DNA of 64,000 nt from Rhodococcus sp. SBT000017. Lineage in GTDB: Bacteria > Actinomycetota > Actinomycetes > Mycobacteriales > Mycobacteriaceae. The position numbers and the translations under genes were made by a program. The notes under the pieces were generated by a model, which saw only the letters and a program-made list of their open reading frames with translations, had not been told where the DNA came from and did no database searches. How positions within the stretch are numbered: the first letter of the stretch is position 1; each line of letters opens with the position of its first letter. This document shows positions 15,610 to 23,100 of the stretch, piece after piece. The stretch lies in NCBI RefSeq assembly GCF_003688915.1, contig NZ_REFU01000004.1, positions 1 through 64,000 on the forward strand. Reading direction: 5' to 3'.

Positions 15610-16548
15610 TCAGCGTCCGAGATCGTGTGCAACGCGCGGTTGCGGGGATTGCACCGGTGGTGTCGCTTCGCGTGGGTGACTCGGCCGGCGGTTGAGAACC
15701 GCTCGCAGGGAGGGAGGAGTCGACGGTGTCGAGGTCCCGCCGGCAACTGACGCGCGTGACTGACCTTGCGCCGCAGGGTCGTCCATCGGCGCGATGTCCG
15801 GTCGTGGCTCGAACGACTGCGTTCGCTTCTGCAGATCGTCCAGTTCACCACTGAGTGCGGCGACTTGGTCGCGGTCACGCACGGTGTCGAGAGTGGCGAT
15901 GTTCGCCCGGAGAGAGGCGATGCGATGACGCCGCTCGACTGTCGCGCGTTCGTGCGCTGTGATCGGTGCCGCGTGGTTCACGGTCAGTTTCTGGCTCTCG
16001 GGATCCGCGGTGACGGAACCTCCGACCCGATCGGCGATCGCGGAAGCAATGCGCGTCGCATCCGCTGTCGAATACACCCCGACCACGGTCCGGGAATCAG
16101 GAATCGGGTCCGGACGGGTCGACTGCACTCGGACCTCGCTCACGTCCGGCGCGGTAGTGGGAGCGTCGATCCGCGAGGGTGCGGAGTCGGCGAATTGAGC
16201 GATCACCTCTGCTACTGCGGGCGGGGCCGGCACCTGCGCCTTGCGGACACCCGCCGCGTACCCGGGTTCGCTACTGAGCACCACCGCCAATTCGTTGGGA
16301 GTCCCGGTGAACGGGAGCTCGGTGTGTGCGCCGTCGCTCGACCGAACACTGACCGTGGCGGCGATACGGTCGACTTCCCGGCCGGCGGAGAGCATCGCGG
16401 CTTGGCTGACGGCGAAGGACGCCGCCGCTGTCCGCGACTGAAACTCGGCGCGGGCGAACACGTGTCCGGGATCGTTGTGTTGATCGAGGGTCGCGACCTC
16501 GACGGTGATCGATTCGGAATGGGTGGGACGATTTCGTGCAGAAGTCAT
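15610..16548 (-). CDS. conserved plasmid protein (312 aa) with PSLRAVLNR C-terminal motif
   Basis: Starts MTSARNRPTHSESITVEVAT; an AAGGA lies 10 bp upstream. The N-terminal 120 residues form an alpha/beta domain (VFARAEFQSRTAAASFAVSQ, VDRIAATVSVRSSDG). Then come a linker, a second domain (TVVGVYSTADATRIASAIAD) and a coiled coil (about 200-245, ATVERRHRIASLRANIATLD). The tail SLRAVLNRRPS resembles the tail of the giant methylase-helicase (SLKSMLNRQAN). This suggests both are handled by the same partner, perhaps as transferred substrates; that is inference. Confidence 0.6.
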   Translation of the reverse strand: MTSARNRPTHSESITVEVATLDQHNDPGHVFARAEFQSRTAAASFAVSQAAMLSAGREVDRIAATVSVRSSDGAHTELPFTGTPNELAVVLSSEPGYAAGVRKAQVPAPPAVAEVIAQFADSAPSRIDAPTTAPDVSEVRVQSTRPDPIPDSRTVVGVYSTADATRIASAIADRVGGSVTADPESQKLTVNHAAPITAHERATVERRHRIASLRANIATLDTVRDRDQVAALSGELDDLQKRTQSFEPRPDIAPMDDPAAQGQSRASVAGGTSTPSTPPSLRAVLNRRPSHPREATPPVQSPQPRVAHDLGR

Positions 16549-16553
16549 GAGGA

Positions 16554-16745
16554 GTGATCCTTTGGGCGTTGTGCGCGCGTGTTCTCCCGGAGACGGCACG
16601 CGCGGAGAAGTGCGGGAAGTGCGGGAAGTGCGGTGGATCAGCCAGCGTCGACATGCCGGCTGCCGCCGAGCGCGGCGGAACTTGTCGGTGGTGTGGTGTC
16701 TACTGGCCGCCACACGGGCGACCCCCAGAACGAGAAGCGAGGTGA
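16554..16745 (+). CDS. possible zinc-ribbon protein (63 aa)
   Basis: The frame encodes CGKCGKCGG and later TCRWCGVYWPP, a four-cysteine zinc-ribbon pattern, and its stop overlaps the next start (TGATG). The GTG at 16554 is only 5 bp from the start of the divergent gene, so the true start may be further in. The first CxxC block is made by a 9-bp tandem repeat. Moderate to low certainty. Confidence 0.4.
   Translation: MILWALCARVLPETARAEKCGKCGKCGGSASVDMPAAAERGGTCRWCGVYWPPHGRPPEREAR
16607..16633 (+). repeat. 9-bp tandem repeat, three copies
   Basis: GAAGTGCGG is repeated exactly three times, encoding Lys-Cys-Gly units in the plus frame. Such a short repeat can gain or lose units by slippage. 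Confidence 0.8.
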
Positions 16746-16957
16746 TGATCGTGGTGATCGCGATAGTTATCGGAATCGTCGTCGTCGTTGCGGTGTTGCG
16801 CGCCGGCGTCACCGACGACGGAGGTTGGCGATTCGCACCGGTACGCGCAACGGGCATGGTGTTCGGAATGGGGTTCCGAATCGTGGCCGTGGTGGCCGGC
16901 ATCCTGTTCGCGATGGCCGTCGCCGTCGTGGCCAGTGCGTTCAGCAGCCCGCTGTGA
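16745..16957 (+). CDS. small membrane protein (70 aa)
   Basis: MIVVIAIVIGIVVVVAVLRA is a membrane segment, followed by a short loop (TDDGGWRFAPVRATG) and a second segment (about 43-65). The start overlaps the previous stop (TGATG). Function unknown. Confidence 0.5.
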   Translation: MIVVIAIVIGIVVVVAVLRAGVTDDGGWRFAPVRATGMVFGMGFRIVAVVAGILFAMAVAVVASAFSSPL

Positions 16958-16977
16958 CTTCTCGCCCGGCCCCGGTG

Positions 16978-17499
16978 TCAGAACAGTGTGGGAGTGCCGC
17001 TCTCCAGTAGAGCTGCCTGCACCGCTGCGTCGTCCCAACCCGTACGCACCGCGGCACGCAACCGGCGCGAGCGCGCAGCACGTGCGGCTCGATCCGGCCC
17101 GTACCAAAGCCCGGGTTGGCGACGTCCACCGCCGCGTCCCTTCGCGGCCATGTCGCGCAGATTCTGCGACTGATTCCCATCGACCACGTGAAGAGGCTGT
17201 TGCTGCGCCTCGTCCAGCGTCACCCGTACACAGATCGGGTTGTCGCACATATGCAATGCGTTCACCGACTCGTCGATCGACCCACCGAGCGCGATCGCCA
17301 ACGCGTAACGATGCGGGCGAACCACCCGCGGTTGTCCACCGCGGGAGACCCAGAATCTGCCGTATCCATCGTCGGCGATGGCCCCGATCCAGATCGCACA
17401 CGAGGACCGACGCGGCCCGTGCACGACGTAGCTGCGGAACCGAGCTTGCTCGTCGTTGTCGCCCACTGCTAACGGTTTCGGCACCGACTCCCCACCCAC
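16978..17499 (-). CDS. HNH endonuclease-like protein (173 aa)
   Basis: CAIWIGAIADDGYGRFWVS, VRPHRYALAIALGG, ALHMCDNPICVR and HVVDGNQSQNLRDMAAKGRG follow the order of HNH homing-type nucleases found in actinobacteria: strand, RxHR, a HxCDNPxCV zinc/metal knuckle, and the N-Q-NL helix. The first catalytic His is probably H in ALHMC. Such proteins are mobile or act in phage and plasmid DNA processing. It is the first gene after a short gap from the leftward 18.1-kb gene. Confidence 0.7.
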   Translation of the reverse strand: MGGESVPKPLAVGDNDEQARFRSYVVHGPRRSSCAIWIGAIADDGYGRFWVSRGGQPRVVRPHRYALAIALGGSIDESVNALHMCDNPICVRVTLDEAQQQPLHVVDGNQSQNLRDMAAKGRGGGRRQPGLWYGPDRAARAARSRRLRAAVRTGWDDAAVQAALLESGTPTLF

Positions 17500-17573
17500 C
17501 TAACGCTTCCCGGATAGTCGGCTCGTTGCGAGCGTGGCCCGCTGTCGAGGACCTCATCGACCCGTCTCCCGCG

Positions 17574-18116
17574 CTATCCGGTGTGCGCCAGTGACTGTAC
17601 GTCGGGAGCGTTGCCGGTGTGCCCGTGTTCGTTCTGCGGCTGATGTTCCGGGGGAACGGTCGTCGCCGTCTCCGTGGGGCCTTGCTCGCCGGTGGTGGTC
17701 GAGGATGCATCCTCGCTCGCGTTCAGGCTGATCCGCGGACGCTTCGTCGCGGTGCTCGTACCGCGTTTGCGTGACTCCGTCGACTTACCGCCGGCGGCAG
17801 CTGCGATGACCGACGTCGGCACGGTGAGGCCGATGTCGCGGAGCTCGGCCGCCGTCCACCCGCCAGTCAGCGCTTCCTTCATGGCGGCATGGACGGCCTT
17901 CTTGCTGACCTCGACCGACTTCGTCGCTGCGCGTTTGGTGGCCTCGGCGGCTTTGATCGCGGCGTCGGCTTCGGCACGCCGCTTGGCGGCGTTCTCCTCG
18001 GCGGTGCCGACTGCTTGCTGTGCGGTCACGATGGCTTCGGCCAAGGCGACACGTCCACGAACAGCGGCCTCGGCTGCGGCGTAGATCGCTTCTGTGTTGA
18101 TGGGGGTGACACTCAT
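17574..18116 (-). CDS. coiled-coil hypothetical protein (180 aa)
   Basis: MSVTPINTEAIYAAAEAAVR... Residues 10-85 are an Ala/Lys/Glu-rich coiled coil; then GGWTAAELRDIGLTVP looks like a short helix-turn, followed by a low-complexity Ser/Thr/Lys tail. AAAGG upstream of the ATG supports the start. Resembles small mobilisation-accessory or MucBP-type DNA-binding proteins only in general shape; function unknown. Confidence 0.6.
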   Translation of the reverse strand: MSVTPINTEAIYAAAEAAVRGRVALAEAIVTAQQAVGTAEENAAKRRAEADAAIKAAEATKRAATKSVEVSKKAVHAAMKEALTGGWTAAELRDIGLTVPTSVIAAAAGGKSTESRKRGTSTATKRPRISLNASEDASSTTTGEQGPTETATTVPPEHQPQNEHGHTGNAPDVQSLAHTG

Positions 18117-18235
18117 GAGTTGCGGGCCTTTCAAGTCGCCCGAACCGTCGGCAACAGCAGCGCGACGAGTTCGGTGGGTACACGAATCGGCGCTTGAAGG
18201 ATCGACCCGCAACGGCATCCTCAGCGCCGCCGAGT

Positions 18236-18985
18236 CTACCTCCTCGACTCCCCCCGGGCAGCGTCTCGTACGAGAACGTCGACCCGTGAGCGGCTGCATC
18301 GGAACAGGGCGATCGAGGCTGGCAGCCACTGCCCGGGACCGGCATCGACGAACCCGGCGTCGAGATACAACTGTCGAACCTTCGGGGCCGATCGGCGTAC
18401 CGAGACATACACCGCGAGCTCGGTGTCATCAGCGAACGCCAACGCCCGTTGCGCGATCACCGCAGCGCGCCGAGACCCAGAATGTTTGTGTCCGAAGTAG
18501 CCCCAGCCTTCGAGCACCAACCACCGCGAACCGAACCGCACCCGGAGTGCTTCGCCATCGCCACCCACTTCTGCGAACCGTGCAGGCCGGTACCGGGGAT
18601 CACGCAGATACCCGGTCCACGCCGCCCCCGCCAACATCACGACCACAACCGCAAGTGCAGTCCCTACGGCCGGTAGGGCCCAAGCGTCGCTGCTTCCCGC
18701 CGCCCAGCCGAGCGCAGTACCGACCACCGCGATTCCGAACAGGCCCGGTATCCACACGACCTTCCCGCCGGGCAACGACGCGACTCCGCCGCGCACGGAC
18801 GCGACTCCGCCGCGCACGGACGTGCCATCGTCCGTGCGAGGGGGAGGTTTGCGGGGCAATGTCGCCGCGACCTTCACAGCGGCCGGCCACCGCAGCAACC
18901 TCACCTCGCCCGCATCGTCGGATCGAGCGACCGAGGCAATGAACCTGTTCCGCAACGCGCGCACTTGCTCGTCGCGGCTGGGCAC
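18236..18985 (-). CDS. membrane protein (249 aa) following the M48 peptidase gene
   Basis: The likely start is GTG 18985 (VPSRDEQVRALRNRFIASVA), 8 bp after the peptidase stop. It has an N-terminal helical region, a small 8-residue repeat (SVRGGVA twice), two membrane segments at about 80-125, and a C-terminal alpha/beta domain (RFGSRWLVLEGWGYFGHKHS, VRQLYLDAGFVDAG) that vaguely recalls an acetyltransferase core. Probably works with the membrane peptidase. Function unknown. Confidence 0.6.
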   Translation of the reverse strand: MPSRDEQVRALRNRFIASVARSDDAGEVRLLRWPAAVKVAATLPRKPPPRTDDGTSVRGGVASVRGGVASLPGGKVVWIPGLFGIAVVGTALGWAAGSSDAWALPAVGTALAVVVVMLAGAAWTGYLRDPRYRPARFAEVGGDGEALRVRFGSRWLVLEGWGYFGHKHSGSRRAAVIAQRALAFADDTELAVYVSVRRSAPKVRQLYLDAGFVDAGPGQWLPASIALFRCSRSRVDVLVRDAARGESRR

Positions 18986-18992
18986 CGGCAAC

Positions 18993-19646
18993 CTAACGTC
19001 TCTGGGCTTCGCGGCGACGTTGCCGCGCGACCCGCATCCGGTGCGATGGGTGGGTGTGCGACGGCCAGACGGTCGAACGAGGACCGTTCGCGGCGTACAC
19101 GGCCAAGCACGCCGCAACACCGTCCCTGCCGAACAGACGCGCCGCGACACCATCCGCGTAGTACTCACGCGGCCAACTCATCACCATGAGCGCGCCCACG
19201 ATGGCAGCACCCACCGACGGAATGAACAAGGGGAACCACACCGACCCGGCCAACCCGCCGTTGGCATCGCGCGTCGACGACACGAACGCTGCGGCGCAGC
19301 CACCGAGCAGGATCACCACCAGAACGACGTACGCCACGTAGTAGAGCCGGCGGGCGCGACGAAGCTTGGTCAAGTCCTCACGGTGCCCCAATTCGTGGGC
19401 CAACAATGCCGACGACGGCAACGACTGCGGATCCGGCTGCGCACTGATCCATCCGTCCGTGATACCCAACGTGTCGGTGCCGTGGTGATAGCGAGCACCC
19501 ATGCCCAAGGGGCCGGGGAGAAACTCGACGGACGGGGGAGGGGACTGGCCGAGCAGCGCCGCGATTTCACCGACACGAGCCACCCATGCCTCGCGTTGTT
19601 CCTCACTCGTCGTGGACTGCGGCACCGGTCGACGCGCGGCCATCAC
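18993..19646 (-). CDS. M48-family membrane zinc metallopeptidase
   Basis: A 217-residue protein with HELGH at 84-88 (HExxH zinc motif), a downstream EYYAD that supplies the third ligand, and two membrane segments between them (about 98-118 and 128-150). This is the HtpX/M48 layout. A GITDG stretch before the motif also fits. M48 enzymes degrade misfolded membrane proteins or mature surface proteins. Start overlaps the previous stop (ATGA). Its place beside the relaxase suggests a conjugation or cell-surface job, unproven. Confidence 0.8.
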   Translation of the reverse strand: MMAARRPVPQSTTSEEQREAWVARVGEIAALLGQSPPPSVEFLPGPLGMGARYHHGTDTLGITDGWISAQPDPQSLPSSALLAHELGHREDLTKLRRARRLYYVAYVVLVVILLGGCAAAFVSSTRDANGGLAGSVWFPLFIPSVGAAIVGALMVMSWPREYYADGVAARLFGRDGVAACLAVYAANGPRSTVWPSHTHPSHRMRVARQRRREAQRR

Positions 19647-19948
19647 CCGCCTCCGCGTCCACTGCCATGGGCAGCTACACGCGAGACCAGGGCGCGCGCC
19701 GACTCGGCATCCAGGCCCACCATCTCCGCCGCCACATCCAGGCCACCGACATGGGCCTGCAACTCGATCAACGCCGCCACCATCGCCTGCTCGGCTGCGA
19801 CGACTTGAGATTGGGCTGCCAGAAACGATGCCACCGCCGGGCGAGCCGAGCCGGCCGCGCCGGCCACCTTTGCCGCCGCCGCCGCGCGGCGCTGCGCTCG
19901 TGTGGAGATCAGATCACCTGACCTGCTCACCGCAGTACCCACCTCCAC
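19643..19948 (-). CDS. Ala-rich helical protein (101 aa)
   Basis: MEVGTAVSRSGDLISTRAQR... then a long Ala/Val/Gln helix (about 20-70) and a final HTH-like segment (LDVAAEMVGLDAESARALVS). The stop overlaps the M48 start by 4 bp. First gene of this leftward operon, divergent from the relaxase; it could be a small regulator of both directions. Function unknown. Confidence 0.55.
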   Translation of the reverse strand: MEVGTAVSRSGDLISTRAQRRAAAAAKVAGAAGSARPAVASFLAAQSQVVAAEQAMVAALIELQAHVGGLDVAAEMVGLDAESARALVSRVAAHGSGRGGG

Positions 19949-20105
19949 ACAGACACGTCAGTCAGCACTCGTCACGACCCACAGGCCCTCGCCTACAGCC
20001 CAGTTCTCGTCGCCCCACCATTTCACCTCACGAATCCAAGATCAAGCCCTACAGACCTCTTGCATTAAGGATAACGAAACGATAACAGCAGCTATGCTCT
20101 GTGTC

Positions 20106-23100
20106 GTGACCGCGACGATGCACAAGCTGACGGCCGGGGACGGGTACATGTACCTGATCCGGCAGGTCGCTGCGCACGACGCCACCGCACGTGGACGCGA
20201 CACTCTCGCGGATTACTACTCCTCGAAAGGCGAGTCGCCCGGCCTCTGGATGGGCTCGGGGCTGCCCACGCTGCGCACCATCGGCGCAGGCGACGAGGTC
20301 ACCGAAGCGCACATGCTCGCCCTGTTCGGCGAAGGCAAACACCCCGCCGCGACCGCCATCGAGGCTCAGCACGCCACCGCCCTCGTCGCCGACGGTGCCA
20401 GCAAGAAGGACGCCGCCGCGCTCGCGCTGCGAGAGAGCAAGCTGGGCAACCCCTTTCGGATTCACTCCGGCGTCACCGAGTTCCGCAAGGCGGTCGGCGA
20501 AGCGTTCACCGAACACAACGCCGCCCTCGGTCTGCCCGCCCACGCGCCGGTCGACGACGATGTCCGTGCACAGATCCGCACCCGAATCGCCCGCGAGATG
20601 TTCGAGACCGAACTCGGCCGCGCACCGCTCGACGACCGCGAACTCAGCGGCTGGGTCGCCAAGAACTCCCGCGCCAAGACCACCGCCGTCGCCGGATACG
20701 ACGTCACCTTCTCCCCGGTGAAGTCGGTCAGCGCCCTCTGGGCGCTGGCCCCGCGAGAGATGTCCGAAGCGATCGAAGCCGCCCACCACGACGCGGTCAA
20801 AGACGCGCTCGACTGGTTCGAGAACAACGCCCTGCTCACTCGGCTCGGCACCGACGGTGTGCAGCAGGTCGACACCGAAGGAATGCTCGCCGCCGCCTTC
20901 ACCCACCGCGACTCCCGCGCGGGAGAGCCCGACCTGCACACCCACGTCGCGATATCGAACAAGGTGAAAGTCAAAGGGCAGAACAAGTGGCTCGCCATCG
21001 ACGGCCGGCCACTGCACAAAGCGATGGTCGCGATCTCCGAGACCTACAACACCCGCCTCGAGGGATACCTCCGAGACCGTCTCGGCGTCGACTTCGCCGA
21101 ACGCGTCGGCACCGACCCCGGCAAACGCCCGATCCGCGAAATCGTCGGCGTCGACGCCGATCTGGCCGCTCGCTGGTCCTCCCGCGCCGGGATGATCGAC
21201 CTGCGCCGCGGAGAGCTCGCCGCCGAGTTCCAGCGCGAACTCGGCCGCGAACCCACACCCGCCGAAGCCCGCAAACTCAACCAACGCGCCAACCTCGAAA
21301 CCCGCGAAGCCAAACACGAACCACGCTCACTCGCAGAACAACGCGCCGCCTGGCGTGCCGAAGCGATCGAAGTCCTCGGAAACGAACGCACTCTCTCGGA
21401 AATGATCCGCCGCACCACCCACGATCACGGGCCCGTACGCGAACCCGTCACCGTGGACGCTCAGTGGATCGCCGACAGCGCCGACCACGCCCTGTCGGTG
21501 GTCGGTCAGAGCCGCGCCCGCTGGCAGCAATGGCATGTGCGCGCCGAAGCGGCCCGCATCGTGCGCGCACACTCTGTCCCGAGCGAGCAGATGGAATACG
21601 CCATCACCGCCATCACCGATGCTGCTCTGGACCCGCAGCGATCGGTCGCGTTGGGACCGGACGACGACCTGGACGAACCGGGGGTATTACGCCGCAGCAA
21701 CGGGGCGAGCGTCTACACCACCGAAGGCACGCGCCTCTACACCTGCGAGTCCATCCTCGCCGCCGAAGATCGCCTCGTGCAGGGCGCGCAACTGGACGGG
21801 GGACGCAGCGTCGATCCGCTCACTGTCGACCTCGCCTTGCTCGAACACGCCGCCAACAAATTCGACCTCAACGCCTCCCAAGCACAGATGGTCCGCGAGC
21901 TCGCCACCTCCGGGAAACGCCTCCAGCTCGCCCTCGCACCCGCCGGCACCGGCAAGACCACCGCCATGGCCGTACTGCGGAGCAGCTGGGAAGCAGAAGG
22001 GGGCCACGTCCTCGGTCTGGCACCGACCGCCGCCGCAGCCTCCGCCCTCGAACAAGACCTCGACGCAACCACCGACACCCTCGGCAAACTCGTCCACACC
22101 CTGCGCGAACTCGACGACGCCGCACCCGGCGAGGTCGTGACAGTCCCCGACTGGTTCGACAGCATCGACCACCGTTCCCTCGTCGTCATCGACGAAGCCG
22201 GCATGGCCTCGACCGCCGACCTCGACCTGGCCGTGCAGTTCGTTCTCGACCGCGGTGGCAGTGTCCGTCTGGTCGGAGACGATCAACAGCTCGCCTCCGT
22301 CGCCGCCGGCGGAGTGCTCCGCGACATCGCCACCACCACCGGGGCGATCACCCTCACCGACGTCGTCCGGTTCGAGGACAACGCCGAAGGCCTCGCCTCC
22401 CTGGACCTGCGAGCCGGAAACGCCGAAGCCATCGGCTTCTACATCGACAACAACCGAGTCCACGTCGGAGATCTCGTCGCCGCCGAAGACCAGGCCTACT
22501 CGGCATGGCAACGCGACATCGACAACGGCCTCGACGCAGTCATGCTCGCCCCCACCCGTGAGACGGTCCGCACCCTCAACGAACGCGCCCGCATCGACCG
22601 CCTCGCAGCGACGGGCAAGACGGTCATCGGCCGCGAAATCACCGTGGCCGACGGACTGCACGCCTCGGTCGGTGACGTCATCACCACCCGCCGCAACGAT
22701 CGACGACTCGTCGTCGGTGCCACCGACTTCGTCCGCAACGGCAACCGGTGGACCATCGAGGAAACGAACGCCGACGGCAGCCTGAAAGTCCGCCGCATCG
22801 GAGACAGCCGCGTGGTGACCCTGCCCGCCGACTACGTCAGCGAACAGGTCACCCTCGGCTACGCCCGCACCATCCACGGCGCACAGGGCATCACCGCCGA
22901 CACCTGCCACACCGTTCTGAGCGGACACGAGACCCGCCAGCTCGCCTACGTCGCCGCCACCCGTGGCCGCCACGAGAACCACCTGTACTTCGGGTCCGCC
23001 CTCGACGGCGACGAACACTCGGTCATCACCCCCGAAGCCGTCACACCTCAGACGGCGGTGGACCTGTTCACCCGCATCCTCGGCCGAGACGGCGCGCAGG

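Noticed and set aside
20987..22561. 524-codon plus-strand frame inside the relaxase
   Set aside because: Arg/Pro-rich out-of-frame shadow; the relaxase frame carries all known motifs.
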